Assembly (NCBI RefSeq): GCF_000953675.1
Contig: NZ_LN679998.1
Location: 1,325,911-1,389,910 of the forward strand
Length of the DNA: 64,000 bases
Source: Paraclostridium sordellii
GTDB lineage: Bacteria; Bacillota; Clostridia; Peptostreptococcales; Peptostreptococcaceae
Direction: 5' to 3'
In this document: positions 34,641-44,241 of the stretch, piece after piece
Position numbering within the stretch: position 1 is the first letter of the stretch
Layout: each line of letters opens with the position of its first letter
Notes under the pieces: generated by a model
What the model was told of the DNA's origin: nothing
Database searches by the model: none
Seen by the model: only the letters and a program-made list of their open reading frames with translations
Made by a program: the position numbers and the translations under genes

Positions 34641-34673
34641 ACTATAAATATCATTTTAAGGGGGATTTGACAA

Positions 34674-36104
34674 ATGGCAAATACAACATCTTCGCCTGCG
34701 AAGCATCCTAAAGGATTGTATACTTGTGGGTTAACTTTTACTTTTGAAAGATTCGCATATTACGGATCTAAAACATTACTGTTATTATTTTTAGCAGAAA
34801 TGGTAGCAAAGGGTGGTCTAGGTATAGACTATGCTGATGCAACAGCTATAGCAGCAAATTTAGCAGCATTTACTTATTTAGCACCTATATTTGGGGGAAT
34901 GATATGTGATAGATGGATAGGAGCTAGATATTGTGTAATTATAGGTTCGGTTATAATGGCAGCAGGGTATGCATTAGGATACTTTGCAACTAGTGTAATT
35001 TGGGTTCATGCAATGATAATTTTAATTTCGATAGGTACTGGTTTCTTTAAGGGAAATTTAAATGCACTAGTAGGGGAACTATATGATGATAACACTAGAA
35101 AAGATGCAGCGTTTTCAATATTATATACATTTGTTAATTTAGGTTCATTTATAGGATCTTTAACTATAGGTATATTATATACAAAAACTTTTGCGGTTAT
35201 AGATAATGGTCATTTAGTTGAATATGGATTTAGACAATGTTTTATGTTGGCAGCTATAGTTATGCTTTTAGGTGGATTATTATTTACATGTACTATGAAG
35301 TATTTAGGGGAAGCTGGAAAATATCCTCAAAAAATGCTTGATAAGCAAGTTGGAAAAACTAACAGTGGTAAAGCTGGAAAAACTGGAAAAACTGGAAAAA
35401 CTGGAGATAGACCTTTAACTAAGAGAGAAAAAGATAGAGTAAAAGTAATATTCATATTATCATTTTTCTCAATTTTCTTCTGGGTGTTTTATAACCAAGC
35501 AGGTTCTTCATTAACTTTATATATGAAAGATTATGTAAACATGTATGTAGGAAGCTTTGAGATACCTGTAATGTGGATAGAAACTGCATTAAATGGATTT
35601 TTATGTGTAGCTTTAGGACCTGTTATGGCAGCTATATGGACTAAATTATCTAAAAGAGAAAAGGGCGATTTAAGTATGGCTCAAAAAATCGCTTTAGGAT
35701 ATGCATTTTTAGCAGTAGCATTTGGATTTGTTATAGCGGCTGAATTTGTAAGAGGAGTAGGATCACCTGCTACTGTTAAGGCTAGTGTTTTATGGTTAGT
35801 ATTCTTTGTAATATTCCAAACAATAGGAGAAATGTGTTTCTCTCCACTTGGAAACTCATTAGTAAGCAAAATAGCACCAGCTAAATATTTATCATTACTT
35901 ATGGGAGTTTGGGCATGTGCTACATTCTTTGCAAATAAAGCAGCAGGATATGTACAAATGATAATAGACAAGATGGGTCTTATGCAAACATTTATAGCAA
36001 TACCTGTAATATTAATAGTTGGAGTATTTATAATCTTAACATTTAATAAAAAGTTAACTAATATGATTGGCGATGACGAAAGTTCAGATGAAGTTATTGC
36101 TTAG
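34674..36104 (+). CDS. POT/PTR family proton-dependent di/tripeptide transporter
   Basis: The 476-residue protein has twelve or more membrane helices and POT signatures: the ExxERFxYY motif as FTFERFAYYG, GGMICDRWIG, and GTGFFKGNLNALVGELYDDN. It imports short peptides with protons, supplying the two aminopeptidases encoded just upstream. The cytoplasmic linker around residue 230 holds a run of GKTGKTGKTG repeats. It ends at a strong terminator. Confidence 0.95.
   Translation: MANTTSSPAKHPKGLYTCGLTFTFERFAYYGSKTLLLLFLAEMVAKGGLGIDYADATAIAANLAAFTYLAPIFGGMICDRWIGARYCVIIGSVIMAAGYALGYFATSVIWVHAMIILISIGTGFFKGNLNALVGELYDDNTRKDAAFSILYTFVNLGSFIGSLTIGILYTKTFAVIDNGHLVEYGFRQCFMLAAIVMLLGGLLFTCTMKYLGEAGKYPQKMLDKQVGKTNSGKAGKTGKTGKTGDRPLTKREKDRVKVIFILSFFSIFFWVFYNQAGSSLTLYMKDYVNMYVGSFEIPVMWIETALNGFLCVALGPVMAAIWTKLSKREKGDLSMAQKIALGYAFLAVAFGFVIAAEFVRGVGSPATVKASVLWLVFFVIFQTIGEMCFSPLGNSLVSKIAPAKYLSLLMGVWACATFFANKAAGYVQMIIDKMGLMQTFIAIPVILIVGVFIILTFNKKLTNMIGDDESSDEVIA
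35362..35405 (+). repeat. In-frame 9-bp tandem repeat in the POT transporter linker
   Basis: Four near-identical copies of GCTGGAAAAA/CTGGAAAAA encode alternating Gly-Lys-Ala/Thr in a loop between membrane helices; likely a replication-slippage tract that can vary in length without breaking the frame. Confidence 0.75.
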
Positions 36105-36108
36105 TATT

Positions 36109-36144
36109 AAACATCAGTAATCTTAGATTACTGATGTTTTTTAT
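36109..36144 (+). terminator. Rho-independent terminator
   Basis: AAACATCAGTAATCT and AGATTACTGATGTTT form a stem followed by a T-rich tail. Confidence 0.9.
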
Positions 36145-36346
36145 TTATAGAATTTAGATAATTTAATATAAAAAATTATATATTACATACATATTTTATA
36201 TAAATTAAGATTTTATGAATATTTTAATTAACAAAAAGCATAAAAATATAAAATATTTACACAAAAGTACAAATACATAATTTATATAAAATATTAAAAT
36301 ATAAGTAAGAAAATATATAGTTTAAATACGAGGGGGGTATTAGGGA

Positions 36347-37615
36347 ATGAAAAAAATTACTGTGGCTATAATTGGTGCTGGAGCAAGAGGAATGTATGCT
36401 TATGCACCATATTTTAAACAACATGAGGAACTAGGGCGAGTAGTTGCTGTTGCAGAGCCTCATGATACAAGAAGAGAGATATGCGTTAAAGAACATAGTA
36501 TAGATGAAAAAAATATATTTAGAAGTTGGGAAGATTTATTAAAAGAAGATAAATTAGCAGATGCTATAATAATTGCTAATAATGATGAATCCCATTATGA
36601 GCCTACTAAACTTGCACTTGAAAAAGGATATCATGTACTTCTTGAAAAACCTATGTCAAATAAATTAGAAGATATAGTAAGATTAGGAGAACTTGCTAAG
36701 CAATACCAAAATCAAGTATTTATGATTTGCCATGTACTTAGATATACTACTTTTTTTTCTAAATTAAAAGAAATCGTTGAAAGCAAAGAACTAGGAGACT
36801 TAGTAAGTGTACAACACAATGAAAATATAGGATATTGGCACTTTGCACATTCGTTCACTAGAGGTAATTGGAGAAATAGCAATGAAACAAGTCCTTTGAT
36901 ACTTGCAAAGAGCTGTCATGATATGGATATATTATTATGGCTAACAGGTAAAAAGTGTAAAAATATATCATCTTTTGGTCATTTAACCCATATGAGAGAT
37001 AAAAACTTTAAAGATGGAATGGCTGATAGATGTCTTGACTGTAAAGTAGAAGAGAAATGTCCATATTCAGCAAAGAAATTATACTTATCAGAAAATCCTA
37101 TATTTGCAAAAGTTGTACATCCTAAACCAACAAAGAAAAATTTAGAAATAGCTTTGAAAACAGGACCTTATGGAAGATGCGTATATAAGTGTGATAATAA
37201 TGTAGTAGACCATATGGTAACTATTCTTGAATTTGAAGATGATATAACAGCCACTTTTAATTTATCGGCATTTACAGAAGATTGTAATAGAACTATAAAG
37301 TTAATGTTTACACATGGAGAAGTTGGAGGAAACCATATTAAAAATACAATAGAAGTTAAAAAATTTGAACATTTTGGACAAAATACAATAAAAACTATAA
37401 TACCTGAAGAAGTTGAAGGTGGTCATGGCGGTGGAGACTATGGAATAATGAAAGAGTTTGTGAAATTAGTTGCTGAAAATGGAGGTGAAGGAAGGACTAG
37501 TGCAACTAAGTCTGTTGAAAGTCATATAATGGCATTTGCAGCAGAATATTCAAGATTAAACAAAGAAGTAGTTAATATAGATAAATTCTGGAATGAAGCT
37601 ATAGGAAAATTGTAA
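36347..37615 (+). CDS. Gfo/Idh/MocA family oxidoreductase
   Basis: An N-terminal Rossmann domain begins VAIIGAGARGMYAYAP and contains the family EKP motif (LLEKPMSNKLED). The C-terminal domain (~130-422) has a four-Cys insert, CLDCKVEEKC plus a later C (residues ~225-290), typical of a subgroup that may bind a metal. It probably oxidises a sugar, sugar acid or inositol-like substrate with NAD(P). The adjacent XRE-cupin regulator and GntP-type permease suggest a sugar-acid pathway; this is inference. Confidence 0.85.
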   Translation: MKKITVAIIGAGARGMYAYAPYFKQHEELGRVVAVAEPHDTRREICVKEHSIDEKNIFRSWEDLLKEDKLADAIIIANNDESHYEPTKLALEKGYHVLLEKPMSNKLEDIVRLGELAKQYQNQVFMICHVLRYTTFFSKLKEIVESKELGDLVSVQHNENIGYWHFAHSFTRGNWRNSNETSPLILAKSCHDMDILLWLTGKKCKNISSFGHLTHMRDKNFKDGMADRCLDCKVEEKCPYSAKKLYLSENPIFAKVVHPKPTKKNLEIALKTGPYGRCVYKCDNNVVDHMVTILEFEDDITATFNLSAFTEDCNRTIKLMFTHGEVGGNHIKNTIEVKKFEHFGQNTIKTIIPEEVEGGHGGGDYGIMKEFVKLVAENGGEGRTSATKSVESHIMAFAAEYSRLNKEVVNIDKFWNEAIGKL

Positions 37616-37638
37616 AAATAATAAGATAAGATAAAATT

Positions 37639-37687
37639 AAAAATGATTTATCAAAATAAGTATTAATTTTGATAAATCATTTTTTTA
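37639..37687. terminator. Bidirectional terminator
   Basis: AAAATGATTTATCAAAAT and its complement ATTTTGATAAATCATTTT form a long stem between the convergent dehydrogenase and regulator genes. Confidence 0.85.
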
Positions 37688-37689
37688 TT

Positions 37690-38238
37690 TTATTTGAAAT
37701 TTATAGAAAATATAATTTTGGCTTGTTCGTTAAATGGGTTTTCCCATCTATGATTTGTGCCAGGAGGAAGAGTTACACTATCTCCAGATTCTAATATAAA
37801 TTCATCATCTTCTATATAAATTTTTATTTTTCCTTCTAAGACGTATGCAAGTTCTATTGATTTATGAGACATTAACTCATTTGATATTTGAGAGTATGGT
37901 ATTAAATTTACTATTGCAAATTCAACAGAATTGGCAGATTCAGGAGAAAGAATCTCAAAGACTATATCGTTATTTTTAGTAAATATTACTTTACGCCTAG
38001 AATCTTTTCTTACAATTAAATCTTTGTTATTAACTTCATCAATAAAAAATGAAAACAATGGAACATCCAAAGCCTTAGATATGGCCTTTATAGTGTTTAA
38101 TGATGGATTTGATAAACCTCTTTCTAATTGACTTAATAAAGATGGAGTAACATCTGCTAGTTTAGCTAAGTCTCTGATACTTAAGTTTTTTTCTTTTCTT
38201 AGATGTGATATTTTTTCACCTATATCTATATTATCCAT
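37690..38238 (-). CDS. XRE-family regulator with C-terminal cupin domain
   Basis: Start 38238 is chosen because AAGAAAGGAAT lies before it; a TTG at 38259 would include that site. The N-terminal helix-turn-helix (residues ~5-60, ISHLRKEKNLSIRDLAKLADVTPSLLSQLERG) is followed by a cupin domain (~105-182) with AYVLEGKIKIYIEDDEF and LPPGTNHRWENP. Such regulators sense a small ligand in the cupin. It is divergent from the GntP-type permease across a ~130-base region with an inverted repeat, so it probably controls that gene and itself. Confidence 0.9.
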   Translation of the reverse strand: MDNIDIGEKISHLRKEKNLSIRDLAKLADVTPSLLSQLERGLSNPSLNTIKAISKALDVPLFSFFIDEVNNKDLIVRKDSRRKVIFTKNNDIVFEILSPESANSVEFAIVNLIPYSQISNELMSHKSIELAYVLEGKIKIYIEDDEFILESGDSVTLPPGTNHRWENPFNEQAKIIFSINFK

Positions 38239-38291
38239 ATATAATTCCTTTCTTAACAATTTATATATTTAAATTATATCAAAAAATAGAA

Positions 38292-38350
38292 TTGACAGAA
38301 AGTGTTTACTTTGTTATATTATATTTAACAAAAGTGAAATATATTTAACA
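38292..38350 (+). promoter_or_regulatory. Promoter and possible operator of the permease gene
   Basis: TTGACA, a 17-base spacer and TATATT (38292-38320) form a near-consensus promoter. Overlapping it is an imperfect inverted repeat (TTTACTTTGTTA with TTTAACAAAAGTGAA), and ATATTTAACA is repeated at ~38331 and 38341. This is a plausible binding site for the divergent XRE-cupin regulator. Confidence 0.55.
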
Positions 38351-38367
38351 CATCGGGGGGATGAAAA

Positions 38368-39621
38368 TTGAATGTACAAATTAGTACTTTAGGAGCAATA
38401 GTTGGATTATGTATGGCTATATTTTTGATTATAAGAAAGTTTCAACCAGTGTATAGCTTAATGCTAGGAGCATTAGTAGGAGGACTTGTAGGAGGACTTA
38501 ACTTAACTGAAACTGTTGAAGTAATGATGAGTGGAGCTAAGGATATCTCACCTTCTATACTTAGAGTATTAACATCTGGAGTATTAGCTGGGATACTTAT
38601 AAAAACTGGTGCAGTTGATAAAATATCTGAAGAGATTATAAGAGTTCTGGGGAAAAAACATGCTATACTTGCCCTAGCTTTATCAGCTATGATTTTAGCA
38701 GGGGTTGGAGTTAATTTGGATGTGGCTATTATAACTGTATCACCGATTGCTTTATCTATAGGTAAAAAACTAAATTATTCTAAATTAGCTATTTTATTAG
38801 CTATGGTTGGAGGTGGAAAGGCAGGAAATATCATATCTCCAAATCCTAATACAATAGCTATATCAGAAAACTTTAATATAGATTTAGCAAAATTAATGTT
38901 TGCAAATTTTATACCTTCTATATTTGGACTTATAGTTACTATAATAATATGCAATTTAATTTTATTTAAGGGAGATAAAATACAAGAAGAAGATTTACAA
39001 AGTCAAAGAGAGGACTTACCAAGTTTTACTTCAGCTATAATAGGACCTTTAAGTGCAATAATATTATTATCATTAGGGACTTTTACAAAAATTCAAATAG
39101 ATCCTTTGATAGCACTTCCACTAGGAGGGTTTATAGGCCTTATTTCAATGAAAAAAGTTAAATTTTTTAATGAATATATGTCTTATGGACTAAGTAAAAT
39201 GATAGGCGTTGCTATATTATTATTAGGAACAGGAACTTTAGCTGGTATAATAAAAAATTCTGAGGTACAACAAACAACTATAAACTTACTTAATATGCTT
39301 GATATGCCAGAAGTTTTATTAGCACCTATTTCGGGGATGCTTATGTCATTAGCTACAGCTTCTTCGACAGCAGGAGCAACCATAGCGTCTGCTACTTTTG
39401 CAGATACTATAATAGGAGTTGGAATAAGTCCTATTGCAGGAGGAGCTATGATAAATGCAGGATCAAGTGTATTTGAACATTTACCTCATGGATCTTTATT
39501 TCATTCAAGTGCAGGCGGTATAAATATGAGAATAGAAGAGAGGTTTAAGCTTATACCTTATGAAATTATTGTAGGGTTTATAATGACTATGGTAAGCACA
39601 ATCATATATGGCTTATTTTAA
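38368..39621 (+). CDS. GntP family gluconate-type permease
   Basis: A TTG start follows GGGGGG; the ATG upstream gives only seven codons. The 417-residue protein has about twelve membrane helices and GntP-like features (GVLAGILIKTGAVDKISEEI, then AGGAMINAGSSVFEHLPHGSLFHSSAGG). It probably takes up gluconate or a related hydroxy acid by proton symport. It is divergent from the XRE-cupin regulator and close to the Gfo/Idh/MocA dehydrogenase, suggesting a sugar-acid locus. It closes with its own terminator. Confidence 0.8.
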   Translation: MNVQISTLGAIVGLCMAIFLIIRKFQPVYSLMLGALVGGLVGGLNLTETVEVMMSGAKDISPSILRVLTSGVLAGILIKTGAVDKISEEIIRVLGKKHAILALALSAMILAGVGVNLDVAIITVSPIALSIGKKLNYSKLAILLAMVGGGKAGNIISPNPNTIAISENFNIDLAKLMFANFIPSIFGLIVTIIICNLILFKGDKIQEEDLQSQREDLPSFTSAIIGPLSAIILLSLGTFTKIQIDPLIALPLGGFIGLISMKKVKFFNEYMSYGLSKMIGVAILLLGTGTLAGIIKNSEVQQTTINLLNMLDMPEVLLAPISGMLMSLATASSTAGATIASATFADTIIGVGISPIAGGAMINAGSSVFEHLPHGSLFHSSAGGINMRIEERFKLIPYEIIVGFIMTMVSTIIYGLF

Positions 39622-39666
39622 TAATAAAAAGACTATGTAAATAAATTTTATATAGTCTTTTTATTA
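39622..39666 (+). terminator. Rho-independent terminator
   Basis: AATAAAAAGACTAT and ATAGTCTTTTTATT form a stem around a 17-base A/T loop. Confidence 0.75.
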
Positions 39667-39713
39667 TTAAGAAAAGTATAAATGGTGTAAAAATACAAGA
39701 TAATTCAAAAAAG

Positions 39714-39742
39714 TTGAAAAATATAGATATATATAGTATAAT
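39714..39742 (+). promoter_or_regulatory. Promoter of the gate-domain gene
   Basis: TTGAAA, a 17-base spacer and TATAAT. The 110-base leader that follows contains the pair TGATTGTTAAA/TTTAACAAATCA (~39770-39816). Confidence 0.65.
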
Positions 39743-39852
39743 TTGTGTAAACAAAAAAATTATTATTTTTGATTGTTAAAGATAAAACAAAAATTAAATT
39801 TTATTTAACAAATCATTTTATTTTTATCTAGAATATCTAAGGAGGGAATACA

Positions 39853-41058
39853 ATGGAGGTTACTACGAGTAGGGAGAACACCATTAATGAGGAAATTTCT
39901 AGTGACAAACGAAAGGTAAAAGCTGTAAGCACAGAAACATTTGTGTTTATAGGAGTTTTATTAATTGGGTTTGGATATGTAGGTAGCAAAATGGGGATGG
40001 GGCTTATGTTTAAGTCTATAATGAATACAGCCCACGATTTATTATTAAACACTGTATTTTTAATAATGGCATTAGCAGTTCTTGCAGGAGCACTAAGTAC
40101 ACTACTTTCTGAGTTTGGAGTTACATCACTTCTTAATAAATTGTTTGCAGGTTTTATGAAACCGTTATACAACATGCCTGGAGCTAGTATAGCCGGAGCA
40201 GTAACTACTTACTTATCAGACAACCCAGCTATAATAGCATTTGCTAATGATAAAAGTTTCACTAAATATTTTAAAAATTATCAAATACCAGCTTTATGTA
40301 ATTTAGGAACATCATTTGGTATGGGACTTATAGTTACAACTTTTATGATGACTCAGGGAGCAGAATATGTTGCACCTGCATTAGTTGGAAATTTAGCTGC
40401 AATTATAGGTAGTATAATAAGTGTTAGGATAATGCTTATATTCACTAAAAAATATTATAATTATAATCCAAAAACTGAAGTAAAGGCATCTGGCAAAATT
40501 GATGCTATGGAATATAGAGAAATAAGAAATGGAAGCTTGTTCCAAAGAGTTTTAGATTCTATGCTAGAAGGTGGAAAAAATGGAGTGGAACTAGGTATGG
40601 CAATAATACCAGGAGTTTTAGTTGTATGTACACTAGTTATGCTTTTAACATTTGGACCATCAGTAGATCCTAAAACAGGAGCAGAAATTTATACAGGAGC
40701 TGCATATGAAGGAATAGCTTTACTTCCTGCTTTAGGTAATAAATTAATGTTTATATTAGGACCATTATTTGGATTTACAAATCCACAAGCAATGGCATTC
40801 CCTATAACATCATTAGGTGCAGTTGGAGCTGCAATGAGTTTAGTTCCTAAGTTTATAAGTGAAGGGGTTATAACTCCTAATGATATAGCAGTATTTACAG
40901 CAATGGGTATGTGCTGGAGTGGATACTTAAGTACACATGTAGGTATGATGGATGCATTAAATGCAAGAGATCTTACAAGTAAAGCGATAATATCTCATAC
41001 TATAGGTGGATTATGTGCAGGTATATCAGCACACTTTATATATATACTTATATTCTAA
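39853..41058 (+). CDS. Gate (nucleoside-recognition) domain membrane protein
   Basis: The 401-residue protein has about nine membrane helices. The central and C-terminal parts resemble the Gate/nucleoside-recognition domain shared with YjiH and spore maturation proteins (AVLAGALSTLLSEFGV, then ITSLGAVGAAMSLVPKFISEG and CWSGYLSTHVGMMDAL). The N-terminal ~30 residues are polar. Transport of a nucleoside-like or other small solute is possible but unproven. It is transcribed from its own promoter. Confidence 0.65.
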   Translation: MEVTTSRENTINEEISSDKRKVKAVSTETFVFIGVLLIGFGYVGSKMGMGLMFKSIMNTAHDLLLNTVFLIMALAVLAGALSTLLSEFGVTSLLNKLFAGFMKPLYNMPGASIAGAVTTYLSDNPAIIAFANDKSFTKYFKNYQIPALCNLGTSFGMGLIVTTFMMTQGAEYVAPALVGNLAAIIGSIISVRIMLIFTKKYYNYNPKTEVKASGKIDAMEYREIRNGSLFQRVLDSMLEGGKNGVELGMAIIPGVLVVCTLVMLLTFGPSVDPKTGAEIYTGAAYEGIALLPALGNKLMFILGPLFGFTNPQAMAFPITSLGAVGAAMSLVPKFISEGVITPNDIAVFTAMGMCWSGYLSTHVGMMDALNARDLTSKAIISHTIGGLCAGISAHFIYILIF

Positions 41059-41068
41059 ATAAAAAACA

Positions 41069-41099
41069 TTGACATATGTATACTTAAAAGTTGTATAAT
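41069..41099 (+). promoter_or_regulatory. Promoter of the 66-residue protein gene
   Basis: TTGACA, a long 19-base spacer and TATAAT; both hexamers are consensus but the spacing is unusual. Confidence 0.5.
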
Positions 41100-41132
41100 T
41101 TATTTAAATAAATTTTAAAGAGGTGTGTACAT

Positions 41133-41333
41133 ATGACAACACAAGAAGAATATAAAAAGTATTTAATGGAATTAGAAGCCTACTACAAGACATTATCCAA
41201 AGAGGAGCTAGATGAAATGGAGCATCTTATGGATGATACTGTAGGTGATAGAGTGTGTTTTGATGATGTAGATATATTTAAAGAAGATGTTATAAGAATA
41301 ATAAATGCGGTTAGATCAAAAACAGAAATATAA
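41133..41333 (+). CDS. Small acidic hypothetical protein
   Basis: The 66-residue protein is rich in Glu and Asp, predicted helical (EEYKKYLMELEAYYKTL), with one Cys (VCFDDVD). No family recognised. It has AAAGAGGTG before the ATG, a consensus promoter and its own terminator, so it is probably a real single gene. Confidence 0.65.
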   Translation: MTTQEEYKKYLMELEAYYKTLSKEELDEMEHLMDDTVGDRVCFDDVDIFKEDVIRIINAVRSKTEI

Positions 41334-41340
41334 AAATAAT

Positions 41341-41390
41341 AAAGGGTTATTTTATGGATTTTATCCATGGAATAACCCTTTATTATTTTT
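41341..41390 (+). terminator. Rho-independent terminator
   Basis: AAAGGGTTATTTTATGG and CCATGGAATAACCCTTT form a long stem around ATTTTAT, then a T-rich tail. Confidence 0.85.
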
Positions 41391-41510
41391 ATATTTATTA
41401 TTTAAATAAAAATATAAAAAAGTGTTTATTTTAAAAAATAAAAGGTATATATCAAACATAAGTTAAATAATAAATAAACAAAAACTTATAAAAATATTAG
41501 GAGGGTATAT

Positions 41511-44039
41511 ATGGAATTAAAATCACTTGAATTAAAAAAAGATTTATATTGGGTGGGATCGCTTGATCCAAGTTTAAGAGTGTTTGACATAATAATGTAT
41601 ACACCGTATGGAACGACATATAATTCATACGTTTTAAAAGCTAATGAGAAAACGATATTATTTGAGACAGTTAAAGCTAAGCATTTTGACAGTTATTTAG
41701 CTAGACTTGAAAGTTTAAATATAGATTTAGAGAAAATAGATTATATAGTAGTTAGTCATACTGAACCAGATCATGCAGGAAGTGTTGAACGAATATTAAA
41801 ATTATCTCCAAAGGCAAAGGTTATAGCATCCCAAAATGCAATAAATTATTTAAAGGAAATAGTCAACTGTGATTTTAATTATATAAAAGTAGAAGATAAT
41901 GATGAACTAAAAATTGGCAATAAAACATTAAAGTTTTATTCTGTTCCACTGCTTCACTGGCCAGATACTATATACACATATATAAAAGAAGATGAAGTAT
42001 TAGTTACTTGTGATTCATTTGGTAGTCATTATAGTTGTGAAGGAATAATAAATACTAAAATAGAAAATAAAGATCATTACATGGAAGCTTTAAGATATTA
42101 TTATGAGTGTATAATGGGGCCATTTAAACCATATGTATTAAAAGCTATAGATAAAATTAGAGCTTTAAAACTAGATATTATATGCCCAGGACATGGACCA
42201 GTATTAGTTGAAAATCCAAGAGAAATTGTAGATATATATGAAAAATGGAGTAAAGAAGAAATTGTAATACCAAGAAAAGATATAACTATTTGTTATGTAA
42301 GTGCATATGGTTACACGGAAGAATTAGCTCAAAATATTAAAAAAGGAATAGAGGAGCATAGTGATTACGATGTAAAAATGTATGATGTTATACATCATGA
42401 TATTGCAGAGATTTTAAATTCTATAACATATTCACAAGGTGTATTATTTGGAACACCTACAATAAATGGAGATGCATTAAAACCTATATGGGATATATTG
42501 GTTAATTTAAATCCTATAGTACATGGTACAAAATTAGCAGCAGCTTTTGGATCTTATGGATGGAGTGGAGAAGGAATTCCAAATGTTATGGATAGGTTAA
42601 GACAGCTTCGTATGAAAACTATAGAACCATTAGTTGTAAACTTTAAACCAAGTGAAAAAGATTTATATGAAGCTCAGCTTTTAGGTAAAAAGTTTGTTGA
42701 GAAAACTATAGATGCTTATACTAAAAAAGAAGGTAGTAAAAAATGGAAATGTGTAATTTGTAATGAAGTATTCGAAGGTGATGAAGCTCCTGATGTTTGT
42801 CCTGTATGTGGAGCAAAGCATGACCAATTTATAGAAGTTATAGAAGAAGAAATATCTTATAAAAATGATACAAATGAAAGTTTTGTTATAGTTGGGAATG
42901 GAGCAGCAGGGTTTTATGCAGCAGATGCGATAAGAAAGAGAAATAATACAGCTAAAATAACAATGATATCTAATGAAGATGAGCTAACTTATTTTAGACC
43001 TGCATTATCTGATTTTATAAATGAAGAAGTTAAAGACAAGGATTTTTATGTAGTTGATAAAAGTTGGTATAATGAAAATAATATAGATGTAATTCTTGGA
43101 GTAACTGTAAATAAAATAAATGAAAATTCTAAAAAAGTTAACTTAGATAATAATACTGAAGTTAGCTATGATAAATTGATACTAGCTAATGGTAGTTCTA
43201 ACTTTATACCACCTATAAAAGGTCATGATTTAGATGGTGTATATACTTTAAGAAATAAATCTGACTTAGAAAAAATTAAAAATAATTTAAATAATGCTAA
43301 TAAAATAGTAGTAATAGGTGGAGGACTTTTAGGATTAGAAGCTGCTTATGAAATGAAATTAGCACAAAAAGATGTTACAGTTATAGAGGCTATGCCAAAC
43401 TTACTATCTAAACAATTAGATAAAGATGGAAGTTTAATACTAGAGAATATACTTAAAGAAAATGGATTAAATTTAATGACAAATACGTTTTTAGAAAGTA
43501 TAGAAGGAGAAGAAAAAGTAACTAAAGTAATATTTAAAGATGGAAGTTATTTAGATGCAGATATGGTTCTTTTCTCAATAGGAGTTAGATCAAACACAAG
43601 CATTACAAAAGAAACAAATATAAAGATAGATAAGGGTATAATAGTAGATAAAAATATGAAAACTTCAGTAAATGATATATATGCATGTGGAGATGTTGCT
43701 GAAATTGATTCAATGGTTTGGGCAATATGGCCAGCAGCAATAGACATGGGTAAAGTAGCAGGAGCTAATGCATGTGGAGATAATACTTCGTTTAAAGTTG
43801 AAAATTATTCTGTAATGCTTGATGTATTTGACACAAAAGTATTCAGCATTGGAGATATAAAGAATTCAAATGGATGTATAAGTTTAAATAATGATAATAA
43901 ATATAAAAAATTATTCTTTAAAGATGATATTTTAACTGGAGCAATATTTATAAATGATTTAAGTTCAAATGTAAAAACTATAAGCTTGATTTTAGAAAAG
44001 GCAAATATAAGTGAAGTAATAAATAGCAATTTATTATAA
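41511..44039 (+). CDS. Multidomain (class D) flavodiiron protein: FDP-rubredoxin-NROR fusion
   Basis: The 842-residue protein is a complete electron chain in one polypeptide. Residues 1-250 form the metallo-β-lactamase diiron domain with ligands HTEPDH (83-88), LLHWPD, CDSFGSH and CPGHGP. Residues ~255-395 form a flavodoxin domain binding FMN (YVSAYGYTEELA). A rubredoxin domain follows (~415-445; CVICNE and CPVCGA), then an FAD/NADH:rubredoxin oxidoreductase domain (IVGNGAAGFYAADAI, VVIGGGLLGLEAAYE, IYACGDVAEI). Such class D proteins reduce O2 to water directly with NADH. Single gene with GGAGGG before the start. Confidence 0.95.
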   Translation: MELKSLELKKDLYWVGSLDPSLRVFDIIMYTPYGTTYNSYVLKANEKTILFETVKAKHFDSYLARLESLNIDLEKIDYIVVSHTEPDHAGSVERILKLSPKAKVIASQNAINYLKEIVNCDFNYIKVEDNDELKIGNKTLKFYSVPLLHWPDTIYTYIKEDEVLVTCDSFGSHYSCEGIINTKIENKDHYMEALRYYYECIMGPFKPYVLKAIDKIRALKLDIICPGHGPVLVENPREIVDIYEKWSKEEIVIPRKDITICYVSAYGYTEELAQNIKKGIEEHSDYDVKMYDVIHHDIAEILNSITYSQGVLFGTPTINGDALKPIWDILVNLNPIVHGTKLAAAFGSYGWSGEGIPNVMDRLRQLRMKTIEPLVVNFKPSEKDLYEAQLLGKKFVEKTIDAYTKKEGSKKWKCVICNEVFEGDEAPDVCPVCGAKHDQFIEVIEEEISYKNDTNESFVIVGNGAAGFYAADAIRKRNNTAKITMISNEDELTYFRPALSDFINEEVKDKDFYVVDKSWYNENNIDVILGVTVNKINENSKKVNLDNNTEVSYDKLILANGSSNFIPPIKGHDLDGVYTLRNKSDLEKIKNNLNNANKIVVIGGGLLGLEAAYEMKLAQKDVTVIEAMPNLLSKQLDKDGSLILENILKENGLNLMTNTFLESIEGEEKVTKVIFKDGSYLDADMVLFSIGVRSNTSITKETNIKIDKGIIVDKNMKTSVNDIYACGDVAEIDSMVWAIWPAAIDMGKVAGANACGDNTSFKVENYSVMLDVFDTKVFSIGDIKNSNGCISLNNDNKYKKLFFKDDILTGAIFINDLSSNVKTISLILEKANISEVINSNLL

Positions 44040-44049
44040 AAAATATATA

Positions 44050-44113
44050 AACTACTTTAAAAGAACTGAGTTGAAATTTAAATTAAAGACTATTCTTTTA
44101 GAGTAGTTTTTTT
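44050..44113 (+). terminator. Rho-independent terminator
   Basis: AAACTACTTTAAAAGAA pairs with TTCTTTTAGAGTAGTTT across a 27-base loop, followed by a T run. Confidence 0.65.
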
Positions 44114-44241
44114 ATTATTACAAAAAAGTAAGAAATATGTAATACTATAAACCATAAATATATTGTATAATAAGAGAATCAGATAAAAAATATTTAAAAA
44201 ATCGAATAATCATTTGACAATTATAGGGATGGAGGTTGTCT

